DNA from: an uncultured Collinsella sp.
GTDB taxonomy: Bacteria; Actinomycetota; Coriobacteriia; Coriobacteriales; Coriobacteriaceae
Length of the DNA: 53,283 bases
NCBI GenBank assembly: GCA_900540905.1
Contig: UQHR01000012.1
Coordinates: 1 to 53,283, forward strand
Reading direction: 5' to 3'
The notes under the pieces are model-generated. The model had not been told where the DNA came from. It did no database searches and saw only the letters and a list, made by a program, of their open reading frames with translations. Of this stretch, positions 44,856 through 52,778 are shown piece after piece (position 1 is the first letter of the stretch; each line of letters starts with the position of its first letter). A program made the translations under genes and the position numbers.

Positions 44856-47096
44856 GTGGCAAAGAAGAAGACGAAGAACCAGCCAAAGAAAAAGCAGGTC
44901 AACGCCGAGAACGTCATCGGCCTGCACTCCGAGGTCACCGACCAGCCGATCACGCAGACGCTCGAGGTCAACTACATGCCCTACGCCATGAGCGTCAACG
45001 TCTCGCGTGCGTTCCCCGAGATCGACGGCTTTAAGCCCTCGCACCGCAAGCTGCTCTACACCATGTACAAGATGGGTCTGCTCAAGGGCGAGCGCCAGAA
45101 GAGCGCCAACATCGTGGGCCAGACCATGAAGCTCAATCCGCACGGCGATGCCGCGATCTACGAGACGATGGTGCGCCTGGCAACCGGCAACGAGGCGTTG
45201 CTCGCACCGTTCGTTGAGTCGAAGGGCAACTTTGGCAAGTACTATTCGGGCGACCTGAGCTACGCCGCCTCGCGTTATACCGAAGCCAAGCTCTCCCCCA
45301 TCAGCGCCGAGATCTTCAAGGACATCGACAAGGACCCGGTCGACTTCGTCGACAGCTACGACGGTGCCATGAAGGAGCCGCGCCTGCTGCCCACCACGTT
45401 CCCCAACATCCTTGTCTCGGCCAACAAGGGCATCGGCGTCGCCATGGCGTCCGACATCTGCGGCTTCAACCTCAACGAGGTCTGCACCGCCACGATGCAC
45501 TACCTGCAGGATCCCGATTGCGACCTGCTCGAGTACATGCCCATGCCCGACTTCTCGACCGGCGGCGAGATCATCTACCGCCGCGAGGAGATGGAAAAGA
45601 TTATTGAGACCGGCCTGGGCAGCTTCCAGATTCGCTCCCGCTGGCGTTGGATTCCCGAAGAGCGCATCATCGAGGTCTACGAGATCCCCTACACCACCAA
45701 GACCGATGTCATCATCGAGCGCATCGTCAAGCTCTCCAAAGAGGGCAAGGTCAAGGAGATCGCTGACATCCGCGACGAAACCGACCTCTCGGGCTTGCGC
45801 ATCGCCATCGACCTTAAGCGCGGCGTCGACCCCGACAAGCTCATGGCCAAGCTCTATCGCTCGACCACGCTGCAGGATTCGTTCTCGTGCAACTTCAACG
45901 TGTTGGTCGATGGTTACCCTCGCGTTATGGGCGTGCGTCAGATCCTGCACGAGTGGGTCAAGTGGCGTATTGAGTCCACGCGTCGCCGCATTAACTTTGA
46001 CCTGGGAAAAAAGTCCGAGCGCCTGCACCTGTTGCACGGCCTCGAGGCGATCCTGCTCGACATCGACAAGGCGATCGCCATCATCCGTGGCACCAAGCTC
46101 GAGGCCGAGGTCGTGCCCAACCTTATGCGCGGCTTCGACATCGACGAGACCCAGGCCGAGTTTGTTGCCGAGCTCAAGCTCCGCAACATCAACGAGGAGT
46201 ACATCCTCAACCGCACCAAGGACATCGCTAAGCTTGAGGGCGAGATTGCCGAGCTTGAGGAGATCCTCTCCAGCGAGGAGAACATCAAGAAGGTCATCAG
46301 CGACGAGCTGGCCGCGGTCAACAAGAAGTATGTGATGCCGCGCCGCACGGGCAGGATCGAGCCCCATGAGGTTATCGAAGTAAGCTTGGAGCCCGAGGTC
46401 GAGGAGTACCCGGTCACCATCATGCTCTCGCGCGATGGCTACCTTAAGAAGATGACGGACCGCGTACTCAAAAAGGCGACCACGCTCAAGTACAAGGACG
46501 GCGACAAACCCTTTATCGAGTTCCCGTCCTCCAACACGCACGAGCTGCTCGTGTTTACCAACAAGAGCCAGGTGTACAAGTGCAAGGTTGCGGCATTTGA
46601 GGACACCAAGTCGGCCCAGCTGGGCTCGTACCTGCCGACCGATCTTGAGATGGAACCCGACGAGAGTGTCATCTGGGTCATCGACCCCGAGGACTACAAG
46701 GCCGACGTGTTGTTCGTCTTTGAGAACGGCCGCGCGGTGCGCGTCGCGCTTTCTGGATACGTCACCAAGACCAACCGCAAACGCCTCAAGAACGCCATCT
46801 ACGGCGGCAGCAAGCTGCTGTATGCCCAGGTGCTCAAGGAAGATCGCGACATCGCACTGGTCTCGAGCGACTATCGTTTGATGAACTTCAACACGTCGTT
46901 GCTCAAGACCAAGACGACTACCAACACGCAGGGCGTCCAGGCCTTTACGGCCAAGAAGGGCCGCTCGGTCACCACCGTCGGCACGACCGAGGAGATTCTT
47001 GGCGCCGGTGTCTCGGCCGAGAAGTTCACCGCACAGAGCCTCCCCTCCGCCGGTGCCCTCATGAAGGAAAACGACATGCCGAGCCTGTTTGACTAG
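44856..47096 (+). CDS. Type IIA DNA topoisomerase subunit A (GyrA/ParC-like)
   Basis: A 746-aa cleavage/religation subunit. Catalytic Tyr Y141 in AASRYTEAKLSPI, the winged-helix CAP domain around it (KPSHRKLLYTMYKMG, NPHGDAAIYETMVRL), coiled coil (LKLRNINEEYILNRTKDIAKLEGEIAELEE) and a C-terminal beta-pinwheel region from about residue 505. I see no clear GyrA-box (QRRGGKG), which favours a ParC-like or divergent enzyme. GTG 44856 follows AAGAGG. It is co-transcribed with subunit B. Lysine-rich N-terminal tail (MAKKKTKNQPKKKQ) may bind DNA. Confidence 0.9.
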   Translation: MAKKKTKNQPKKKQVNAENVIGLHSEVTDQPITQTLEVNYMPYAMSVNVSRAFPEIDGFKPSHRKLLYTMYKMGLLKGERQKSANIVGQTMKLNPHGDAAIYETMVRLATGNEALLAPFVESKGNFGKYYSGDLSYAASRYTEAKLSPISAEIFKDIDKDPVDFVDSYDGAMKEPRLLPTTFPNILVSANKGIGVAMASDICGFNLNEVCTATMHYLQDPDCDLLEYMPMPDFSTGGEIIYRREEMEKIIETGLGSFQIRSRWRWIPEERIIEVYEIPYTTKTDVIIERIVKLSKEGKVKEIADIRDETDLSGLRIAIDLKRGVDPDKLMAKLYRSTTLQDSFSCNFNVLVDGYPRVMGVRQILHEWVKWRIESTRRRINFDLGKKSERLHLLHGLEAILLDIDKAIAIIRGTKLEAEVVPNLMRGFDIDETQAEFVAELKLRNINEEYILNRTKDIAKLEGEIAELEEILSSEENIKKVISDELAAVNKKYVMPRRTGRIEPHEVIEVSLEPEVEEYPVTIMLSRDGYLKKMTDRVLKKATTLKYKDGDKPFIEFPSSNTHELLVFTNKSQVYKCKVAAFEDTKSAQLGSYLPTDLEMEPDESVIWVIDPEDYKADVLFVFENGRAVRVALSGYVTKTNRKRLKNAIYGGSKLLYAQVLKEDRDIALVSSDYRLMNFNTSLLKTKTTTNTQGVQAFTAKKGRSVTTVGTTEEILGAGVSAEKFTAQSLPSAGALMKENDMPSLFD

Positions 47097-47132
47097 GACG
47101 ACGGCAGAACCGCCATAAGCTCTCAAAACGGT

Positions 47133-47169
47133 GGGGCCCGGAGCGCAGCAACATCGCGCTCCGGGCCCC
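47133..47169. terminator. Terminator hairpin after the topoisomerase operon
   Basis: GGGGCCCGGAGCGC (47133-47146) and GCGCTCCGGGCCCC (47156-47169) are a perfect 14-bp stem with a 9-nt loop. There is no T-run, so termination strength is uncertain. Confidence 0.65.
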
Positions 47170-47249
47170 GCTCGCTGCAACGTAGTCGGAATAATAGGAG
47201 TCCCCGTTTTTCACTCCCGCAATCCCGCGGCACAAAACATGTTAAACCG

Positions 47250-47306
47250 TTAGCAAAACTTGCAAAAATTAGCAAAAGTTGCAAAAACTAGCAAAACCTG
47301 CAAAGG
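47250..47306. repeat. Three tandem 19-bp repeats upstream of an ATPase remnant
   Basis: Units TTAGCAAAACTTGCAAAAA (47250-47268), TTAGCAAAAGTTGCAAAAA (47269-47287) and CTAGCAAAACCTGCAAAGG (47288-47306). Core GCAAAAN(2)TGCAAA. The array directly precedes the ATPase remnant, like an iterated operator. Three units without spacers do not make a CRISPR. Confidence 0.8.
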
Positions 47307-47309
47307 GGC

Positions 47310-47781
47310 CACCATGGACCGCAGCAAATGTCCCCGCCATGCCAGGCATGCTCGAAGATATTATCGAGCGAACCAAAGGGGCGGCAGATAGCCGCCTCTC
47401 ACAGCCTCGCGCGTGCATAAGCGGCGCTCAGATTGGGCCAGTCGGCATCGATTGGACATATGCTCAGGAGACTCAGGGTAACTGGCGCACGTACATGAAT
47501 GGCGTCTTCAGGCAACTCGAGAAGCATGACATCGGGCTTCTCTCGAAACTACCTATCGGGAGCTTTCCGATAAAGACATTGAGTTTTTGCTCGCGATGCT
47601 GCCCGATTCTGGCCCCAGCAGGGTCTCGGAGATAGCCAAACGCATGGGCGTCGCCAGCAACTACGCAAGCCAATACAAACGCCGCCTCCTGGAGGACGGC
47701 GTCATTGGAGAGCGCGGGCGTGGTCTCGTTGGCTTTGACATTCCCGCGTTCAGGGAATTCTTGAACGAGAAGGCGTTTTAG
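47310..47781 (+). pseudogene. AAA+ ATPase remnant with C-terminal winged helix
   Basis: The frame first encodes WTAANVPAMPGMLEDIIERTKGAADSRLSQPR..QIGPVGIDWTYAQETQGNWRTYMNGVFRQLEKHDIG, then after a frame change near 47545 SLETTYRELSDKDIEFLLAMLP and a winged helix SRVSEIAKRMGVASNYASQYKRRLLEDGVIGERGRGLVGFDIPAFREFL. The P-loop part and the middle of the protein are deleted. It matches the remnant at 31071-31335 over AANV.AMPGMLEDIIE.TK. A 64-aa piece (47587-47781) could be called as a gene but is the tail of this pseudogene. Confidence 0.75.
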
Positions 47782-47808
47782 CACGCCGGAATTGTCCGCG
47801 GAAGCATC

Positions 47809-47880
47809 AACGCATGGCAATCAGCATTCCTCTTGGTAAGGATAGCAAGCATTTTCCACCAACACCGATTGCCATGCGTT
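47809..47880. terminator. Long-loop hairpin before the flavodoxin-like gene's 3' end
   Basis: AACGCATGGCAATC (47809-47822) and GATTGCCATGCGTT (47867-47880) are exact complements 44 nt apart. Located between the ATPase remnant and the 3' end of the flavoprotein gene. It may be a terminator or a recombination scar. Confidence 0.5.
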
Positions 47881-47890
47881 CTTCTTGTCC

Positions 47891-48421
47891 TTAGGCGAGC
47901 TTGCGAGCGAGCTCTCGCACCTCTTCCAACTTGGGCGAGGAGGCCATGCTGTCGCGCTCGGTCATACCGCTGATGGTGACAATGCCCTGGTCCTCCCACT
48001 TGCAGTACGCGCAGGTCGACTTGTACATAGCGATCGCCGCATCATAGACGCCCTCGCTGTGGCTATCGAGCAAAAGGGCCGTCTTGGTGAACGGGAAGCC
48101 CGTAGCACCGAAGGCGTACAGGCGGTCGATGGCGGCCTTCTCCTGCGCGGTGATATCAAACCAGTAGATGGGCGAGGCGAAGACAACCATATCGGCGCCT
48201 TTCAGCGACTCGATCACGTCGGCCATGTCATCCTTCTGCACGCAAGTGCCCTCATGGGTAAAGCAGTACTGGCATCCCAGACAACCAGCGATCTTTTTGC
48301 TGGCAACGCGGACGACCTCAACCGCATGGCCGCCCTCACGCGCGGTCTCGGCAAACGCCTCGACCATGGTGTCGGTATTGGCGCCCTTGCGCGGGCTGCC
48401 ACTCAATACAACGATATTCAT
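47891..48421 (-). CDS. Flavodoxin-like NADPH-dependent FMN reductase family protein
   Basis: A 176-aa flavoprotein of the iron-sulfur flavoprotein/WrbA-like group: FMN loop GSPRKGANTDTMVEAF, the Cys-rich segment CLGCQYCFTHEGTC, and ASPIYWFDITAQEKAAIDRLY. The CxxCxxC-like cluster in this group can bind a 4Fe-4S centre; here CLGC-QYC is present. ATG 48421 follows AAGGAGGGAG. An inverted repeat TGTTTT/AAAACA (48465-48480) and a small hairpin (48440-48457) lie upstream, so it probably has its own promoter apart from the hydrolase gene 147 bp away. Role: electron transfer or quinone/xenobiotic reduction (family-level). Confidence 0.87.
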   Translation of the reverse strand: MNIVVLSGSPRKGANTDTMVEAFAETAREGGHAVEVVRVASKKIAGCLGCQYCFTHEGTCVQKDDMADVIESLKGADMVVFASPIYWFDITAQEKAAIDRLYAFGATGFPFTKTALLLDSHSEGVYDAAIAMYKSTCAYCKWEDQGIVTISGMTERDSMASSPKLEEVRELARKLA

Positions 48422-48568
48422 AAGAATCTCCCTCCTTCATGCCGCAGGCGCGCGGCATATTTTTTGTTTTAACCAAAACAGATGGAGCTATGCAGTCGCC
48501 TCGTTTCAGCTACTTCCACTCTTTAGAAGAATCGTTGCTGGAGACTTGGCATTGAATCAAGGCACGCC

Positions 48569-49540
48569 TTATTTCAAATACTCCTCAAAGAACGCTTTCA
48601 GCTTTCCAAACGGAATGACGTCCATCTGATCGTAAAGGTCGGTGTGGCTGGCACCAGGGATAATAAGCAGCTCCTTGTTGTCCCCGGTCAGTTTGCTGTA
48701 CGCGGTTTCGCTGAAATAGCGGGAGTGCGCCTTCTCGCCATGCGCCAGCAACACAGCAGAGCGGATTTCGCTGCTATATTGCAAAATCGGCATATTCAAA
48801 AACGACAGTGAGGACGTCACATTCCAGCCGCCATTGGAGCCAAGGCTGCGGGGATGGTAGCCTCGCGGAGTCTTGTAGTAGGCGTAATAGTCCGCCACAA
48901 ACTGCGGCGCGTCCTCCGGCAGCGGATCGACCACGCCGCCCGCCAGCGCGTAACTGCCGTTTTTATAGTCCTCGGTGCGCTGTACATTCAGCGCTTTCCG
49001 CTTTTCGAAGCGTGCCTGCTCAGAATCCTCGGCGTCAAAATAGCCATTGGCGGTCACGCGGGTCATGTCGTACATGGTCATAGCCGCGGTAGCTTTGATG
49101 CGGGTGTCGATGGCCGCCGCATTGACTGCCATGCCGCCCCAACCGCAGATGCCGATGATGCCGATGCGCTCCGTGTCAACGTTATTCTGCACGGAGAGGA
49201 AATCCACCGCTGCGCAGAAATCCTCGGTGTTGATGTCCGGCGATGCTACATAGCGGGGCACACCGCCGCTCTCGCCGGTATAGGACGGGTCGAAGGCAAT
49301 CGCGAAAAAGCCCAGCTCCGCCATTTTCTGCGCATAAAGGCCGGACGTTTGCTCCTTCACCGCGCCAAACGGACCGCTGACGGCGATGGCAGGCAGCTTG
49401 CCCTCCGCGTTCTTTGGCACGTAGACGTCGGCCGCCAGCGTGATGCCGTATCGGTTGTGGAAGGTCGCCTTGCTGTGCTCAACCTTATCGCTTTTGGGGA
49501 ATACCTTGTCCCATTCCTGCGTCAGATTCAACTGTTCCAT
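48569..49540 (-). CDS. Alpha/beta hydrolase, dienelactone-hydrolase-like
   Basis: A 323-aa cytosolic hydrolase. The nucleophile elbow is GICGWGG, with Cys where most alpha/beta hydrolases have Ser; this is as in dienelactone hydrolases and some YcjY-like proteins. His is probably in PGASHTDLYD near the C-terminus. N-terminal beta strands AADVYVPKNAEGKLPAIAVSGPFG match the family. ATG 49540 follows AAGGAGG and lies 2 bp after the CMD-cupin stop, so they form an operon under the MerR-type promoter at 50466. Substrate unknown, possibly reactive carbonyl or lactone compounds. Confidence 0.88.
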   Translation of the reverse strand: MEQLNLTQEWDKVFPKSDKVEHSKATFHNRYGITLAADVYVPKNAEGKLPAIAVSGPFGAVKEQTSGLYAQKMAELGFFAIAFDPSYTGESGGVPRYVASPDINTEDFCAAVDFLSVQNNVDTERIGIIGICGWGGMAVNAAAIDTRIKATAAMTMYDMTRVTANGYFDAEDSEQARFEKRKALNVQRTEDYKNGSYALAGGVVDPLPEDAPQFVADYYAYYKTPRGYHPRSLGSNGGWNVTSSLSFLNMPILQYSSEIRSAVLLAHGEKAHSRYFSETAYSKLTGDNKELLIIPGASHTDLYDQMDVIPFGKLKAFFEEYLK

Positions 49541-49542
49541 GT

Positions 49543-50307
49543 TTAAGCCTCCTTGTCAGTCGCTTTAAGGTATTGCTCGTCGTCCACGGGCTCCAACCAC
49601 TCGTTGGAGGCCTCCTCGCCCGGAACCTCCACCGCGAGATGGGAGAACCAGCTGTCGGGCGCCGCACCGTGCCAATGTTTCACACCCGGAGCGATGTTGA
49701 CCACGTCGCCAGGGCGCAGTTCCTGTGCCGGTTTACCCCATTCCTGGTAAAGCCCTCGACCGGCCACGCAGACGAGGATCTGTCCGCCACCGCTTTTGGC
49801 GTGATGGACATGCCAGTTGTTGCGGCAGCCGGGCTCGAACGTCACGTTGTAAATGCCGACCTGCTCGGTGGAAAGGGGCACGAGGTAGCTTTGCCCGATA
49901 AAGTACTTCGCAAACGCGTCGTTGGGGACACCGATAGGAAAGGCCATCTCGTTTTGATGCTCAGCTCTTGCATCAGCGGCATCATCATCTGCCCAGACCT
50001 CCTTCGCCATGCGAAAGGCCGCCCACGCCTTGGGCCATCCCGCATAAAACGCCACATGCGTAAGGATTTCCGCTATCTCCGCCCTGGTCACGCCATTGTT
50101 CTTTGCGGACATCAGATGGTATTGGAACGAAGAATCCGTCAGCCCCTGTGCCATCAAGGCAACCACCGTCACCACGCTGCGGTCTCGAAGGGAAAGCCTG
50201 TCTTCTCGGCTCCACACCTCGCCGAACAGCACATCGTCATTGAGCTGTGCAAATTTGGGGGCAAAATCCCCCAGGGCATCTCTGCCCGCCGTCTGTTTAA
50301 TCGTCAT
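49543..50307 (-). CDS. Carboxymuconolactone decarboxylase-like / cupin fusion protein
   Basis: A 254-aa protein. Residues about 25-115 are a CMD-like helical domain (SLRDRSVVTVVALMAQGLTDSSFQYHLMSAKNNGVTRAEIAEILTHVAFYAGWPKAW). The CxxC/CxxH redox pair of AhpD-type members is absent (SSFQYH), so peroxidase activity is unlikely. Residues about 145-240 are a cupin with metal motif HVHHAKSGGGQILVCVAGRG and PGVKHWHG. ATG 50307 follows AGGAGGAATCAAAC. It heads the operon with the hydrolase and is divergent from merR. It may detoxify or sense a reactive metabolite (inference). Confidence 0.87.
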   Translation of the reverse strand: MTIKQTAGRDALGDFAPKFAQLNDDVLFGEVWSREDRLSLRDRSVVTVVALMAQGLTDSSFQYHLMSAKNNGVTRAEIAEILTHVAFYAGWPKAWAAFRMAKEVWADDDAADARAEHQNEMAFPIGVPNDAFAKYFIGQSYLVPLSTEQVGIYNVTFEPGCRNNWHVHHAKSGGGQILVCVAGRGLYQEWGKPAQELRPGDVVNIAPGVKHWHGAAPDSWFSHLAVEVPGEEASNEWLEPVDDEQYLKATDKEA

Positions 50308-50465
50308 GTTTGATTCCTCCTGTCGATGGTTTTGAGTACAAAACCGCTTCCGCGCAGCTAAGCCGCGTCTAGACTCCCATGCCCATTCGTCGCGCCTGCT
50401 CAAGGGCGGGGTGACCGGCGATTACTGAACACCCCTTGCGCTCCCAATTGATATTGACGAGAATG

Positions 50466-50496
50466 AAGGTAATACCTAAACCTAACTTTAGGTCAA
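50466..50496 (-). promoter_or_regulatory. MerR-type promoter with long spacer
   Basis: On the reverse strand: -35 TTGACC (50491-50496), 19-bp spacer, -10 TACCTT (50466-50471). The dyad ACCTAAA (50474-50480) / TTTAGGT (50487-50493) lies inside the spacer. The over-long spacer with an internal dyad is the classical MerR activation arrangement; it drives the CMD-cupin operon. Confidence 0.75.
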
Positions 50497-50527
50497 TGAG
50501 TTAATTCAAGACTCGTCCGGAGGGACC

Positions 50528-50968
50528 ATGTACACAATCGGACAGGTAGCAGATATGTTCGGTCTGCCCGTTTCCACGCTGCGTTATTACGACAAGCAGG
50601 GATTGTTCCCGGAATTGGAGCGGACGTCCGGCATTCGCCGATTCGGCGATACAGAACTCGAGGCGCTTCGGGTCATCGAATGCCTGAAGAAGGCGGGAAT
50701 GGAGATCAAGGACATCCGCCTGTTCATGGAATGGTGCGCAGAGGGTCCATCAACATACCCCCAGCGCAAGGCCATGTTCGAGGAGCGGAAGGCCCACATG
50801 GAGTCGGAGATCGCAAACATGAACCGTGCGCTGGATATGCTGAGGTTCAAATGCTGGTACTACGAGCAGGCGATCAAAGATGGTAACGAGGATAGACTGA
50901 AGGCGCTGATTCCCGACAATTTGCCGGAAGAGATCAAAGATACCTACGATAACGCCCACGCTCGATAA
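50528..50968 (+). CDS. MerR-family regulator, AdhR-like
   Basis: A 146-aa regulator. Residues 1-70 form the MerR winged helix (YTIGQVADMFGLPVSTLRYYDKQGLFPELERTSGIRRF), followed by a dimerisation coiled coil (about 80-120) and a short tail without the CxC metal motifs of MerR/CueR. This fits the AdhR-like class that responds to reactive aldehydes/electrophiles; that is inference. ATG 50528 is preceded by GGAGGGACC. It is divergent from the CMD-cupin/hydrolase operon, whose promoter has the dyad at 50474-50493. A terminator follows at 51031. Confidence 0.92.
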   Translation: MYTIGQVADMFGLPVSTLRYYDKQGLFPELERTSGIRRFGDTELEALRVIECLKKAGMEIKDIRLFMEWCAEGPSTYPQRKAMFEERKAHMESEIANMNRALDMLRFKCWYYEQAIKDGNEDRLKALIPDNLPEEIKDTYDNAHAR

Positions 50969-51030
50969 TGCCGCCCGATGCTCAAGGGGCTTTGGCGAGG
51001 AGTCGTTTTAGGCAGACATACAAAAAGAAG

Positions 51031-51056
51031 GCCTCAGAACCAGAAGGTTCGGAGGC
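51031..51056 (+). terminator. Terminator of merR
   Basis: GCCTCAGAACC (51031-51041) and GGTTCGGAGGC (51046-51056) form an 11-bp stem with one mismatch and an AGAA loop, followed by TATTTGATTTT. Confidence 0.8.
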
Positions 51057-51151
51057 TATTTGATTTTCCGCCAGGAGGGCTTCCAAGTGCCGGGACGTTT
51101 CCCTCGGCTTTTTCTTATCCGGCAGAATCCCGCGATATCCCCGTATGACGC

Positions 51152-51346
51152 TCAGAACTCCTGCTTGCCGAGCAGCCACCTCGCGAGGTCCAGCACGAGA
51201 ACACCATCCCGGGTATAGGGTTCATGCCTCGTGCGGGCGATGAGAACCTTCGGGAACGCATCCCTGACGGATAGCAGCGGCGCGAGCTCCCTCTCGGTTT
51301 CGAAACTCGAGATGTTTTTAAGTTCCGAAACTGAGGGGCGATGCAC
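51152..51346 (-). pseudogene. DUF4143-type ATPase remnant (C-terminal tail)
   Basis: The frame ends TERELAPLLSVRDAFPKVLIARTRHEPYTRDGVLVLDLARWLLGKQEF, which is the usual C-terminus of AAA_14/DUF4143 ATPases, where the last domain is a nuclease-like fold. The part before TERE reads unrelated sequence and there is no P-loop upstream, so this is a fragment. It is the third decayed ATPase in the window. A 64-aa ORF could be called here but has no ribosome site. Confidence 0.65.
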
Positions 51347-51427
51347 GTAGGCATATTATCGAGAATTCGAAATTCCGACCCCAATCACAGCATGCCGGCA
51401 GCGAGGTCAATGCGCATTCGCACGTGC

Positions 51428-51529
51428 TACAATCCAACCACCAGAGATGAAAACACAGTCCCCGTCGGGTAGTCGTGGGCGTGCGCTAGTCCGCATCAGT
51501 AACCTGCCTCCTTGGTTGTCCCTTCTCTG
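51428..51529 (+). ncRNA. Putative yjdF-type (azaaromatic) riboswitch
   Basis: TACAAT (51428-51433) is a plausible -10. P1 pairs CAGAGA (51442-51447) with TCTCTG (51524-51529); inside are GGGTAGTCG, a hairpin TGCG/CGCA (51482-51495 region) and conserved-looking unpaired stretches such as GTAACCTGCC. It ends about 30 bp before the yjdF start. yjdF genes of Firmicutes and relatives are often preceded by this RNA, which binds azaaromatic compounds; the match to the consensus is from memory and not computed. Confidence 0.55.
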
Positions 51530-51560
51530 CATGGTCATCTACATAAAGGAGGAACCAACC

Positions 51561-51980
51561 ATGCAGATCAGCGTGTCGTCCACCCTGACCGTATATCACG
51601 ACGGTCAATTCTGGGTCGGGCTGGCGGAGCACGTCGAAGGCGGAAGGTATGGCGTCGCCCGCATCGTCTTCGGCGCGGAGCCGTCCGATGAGGAGATTCT
51701 GCGATTCGTTACAAGCGAATGGGAGAAGCTCTCGTTCTTCGGCGACAAGGCCACTGAAACAAGCAAGCCCGCGAAGAACCCCAAGCGGCGCGCTCGCGAG
51801 GCAGCGAAAGCCCTTAAACGGCCCGCGGTGAGCACCAAGGCACAACAGGCGCTCGTGGCACAGCGGGAAACGATGAAGCGGGAGTCAGCTCAAGCAAGAA
51901 GCCGACGCCGTGTGGAAAAGGCTGATGCGCGCTACGAACAGAGAAAACTGAAGCGCAAGCAGAAACATCGCGGGCATTGA
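51561..51980 (+). CDS. yjdF: YjdF-family protein (DUF2992)
   Basis: A 139-aa protein. Residues 1-65 are the YjdF domain: STLTVYHDGQFWVGLAEHVEGGRYGVARIVFGAEPSDEEILRFV. The rest is very basic and coiled (KNPKRRAREAAKALKRP, KADARYEQRKLKRKQKHRGH), as in other YjdF proteins, which suggests RNA or ribosome binding. Length is typical (about 140). ATG 51561 follows AAGGAGG at seven bases; a longer upstream frame runs through the putative riboswitch and is not coding. Biochemical role unknown; regulation by a leader RNA is inferred. Confidence 0.9.
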   Translation: MQISVSSTLTVYHDGQFWVGLAEHVEGGRYGVARIVFGAEPSDEEILRFVTSEWEKLSFFGDKATETSKPAKNPKRRAREAAKALKRPAVSTKAQQALVAQRETMKRESAQARSRRRVEKADARYEQRKLKRKQKHRGH

Positions 51981-52145
51981 TCGCTATTTGCAGCAAGGCA
52001 AACCATATACAGCAGCGGCGCCAGTTCCACTTGAAGCCGACGCCGCGTAGACGCTGATGGTGACGGCTATGCACGGGCACGAGCGCGCCACCGCACTTCA
52101 CAGCTTGTTTCTCAAGTATTTGGGACGCACACGCGGCGTTCAAAA

Positions 52146-52164
52146 ATGCGGAGCGACTCCGCAT
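52146..52164 (-). terminator. Terminator of the ToxN-like gene
   Basis: ATGCGGAG (52146-52153) and CTCCGCAT (52157-52164) with a 3-nt loop; on the reverse strand the stem is followed by TTTTTG. A textbook rho-independent terminator 24 bp after the stop. Confidence 0.85.
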
Positions 52165-52188
52165 GGCTCGAGACTGAGCCGAGATGCC

Positions 52189-52638
52189 CTACTTCTCGCC
52201 CTCCAGCAGTCCCACGATGCGGTCGATGTCGACGGCAAAGCGAGGCCTTCCCTCGCGCTCGTAGCGGTCGAGGTATGCCTGGCACTCGGAGACAATGCGC
52301 TTGGTGTTGCCATCGATGATGCGCTGGAGCGTCTCGTAGTAGGCCGAGCCCTCGGTCCTGAAGCGGCGCTGGTAGGCCTTGGTTATGGGGAACATCTTGA
52401 TGTAGTGGATACCGTGGCGGCAGCCGGGGCGCGTCGTGGGGCGGGGTGGCAACGCAAAGTACTGGTCTTTGGGCACGTTAGGGGCGATGTTGGAACGCAG
52501 CGGCACGGCGAAGCCCCTGCGCTTCCCGCGGAAACGCAGCCTCACCACCACGATGCAGGGACGATTGTGCTTAAGCATGAGCTCACGGTCGCCATCGACG
52601 AGGTCGAAGAAGTCCTGGGAGATGGATACGATCTTCAT
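52189..52638 (-). CDS. ToxN/TenpN-like type III toxin-antitoxin endoribonuclease candidate
   Basis: A 149-aa protein. The segment NRPCIVVVRLRFRG..GFAVPLRSNI (residues 25-51) matches the core of ToxN/TenpN/CptN proteins (RPYIVV..FAIPLRSNI), followed by GIHYIKMFPI and a helical C-terminal half (YYETLQRIIDGNTKRIVSECQAYLDRYE). Family members are RNases inhibited by a small structured RNA encoded just upstream. The upstream 150 bp fold well (52665-52733) but show no clear tandem repeats. ATG 52638 has a G-rich site (AAGGGGGG). The family is judged by motif; activity is untested. Confidence 0.65.
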   Translation of the reverse strand: MKIVSISQDFFDLVDGDRELMLKHNRPCIVVVRLRFRGKRRGFAVPLRSNIAPNVPKDQYFALPPRPTTRPGCRHGIHYIKMFPITKAYQRRFRTEGSAYYETLQRIIDGNTKRIVSECQAYLDRYEREGRPRFAVDIDRIVGLLEGEK

Positions 52639-52664
52639 CGATTACGCCCCCCTTCATACGAAGC

Positions 52665-52778
52665 GGGGCCCGCATCGCTGCAGGCCCCTACAGGTGGGCG
52701 ATATTCTACGCCTTGCGGCACCCCGTCGCCCACGGAGGTTAAACGTACACGTAAGCCGTACTCTGAAAGCCGCGGCTT
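52665..52778 (-). ncRNA. Folded RNA upstream of the ToxN-like gene (candidate antitoxin RNA)
   Basis: Reading on the reverse strand: palindrome AAGCCGCGGCTT (52767-52778); a stem GTGGGCGA/TCGCCCAC (52726-52733 with 52694-52701) enclosing a GNRA hairpin GCC-GCAA-GGC; then GGGGCC/GGCCCC (52665-52670 and 52683-52688), which could be the weak terminator usual between type III antitoxin and toxin. A promoter TTGAAA-16-TAAACT is at 52788-52815. No tandem repeat was found, so it may instead be a leader. Confidence 0.4.

Noticed and set aside
44055..47180. 1041-aa open frame on the reverse strand across the topoisomerase genes
   Set aside because: It is antisense to two clearly conserved genes, has no ribosome site or recognisable domain, and long antisense frames are expected in GC-rich coding DNA.
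47250..47306. CRISPR array
   Set aside because: The 19-bp units are contiguous with no spacers, and there are no cas genes.
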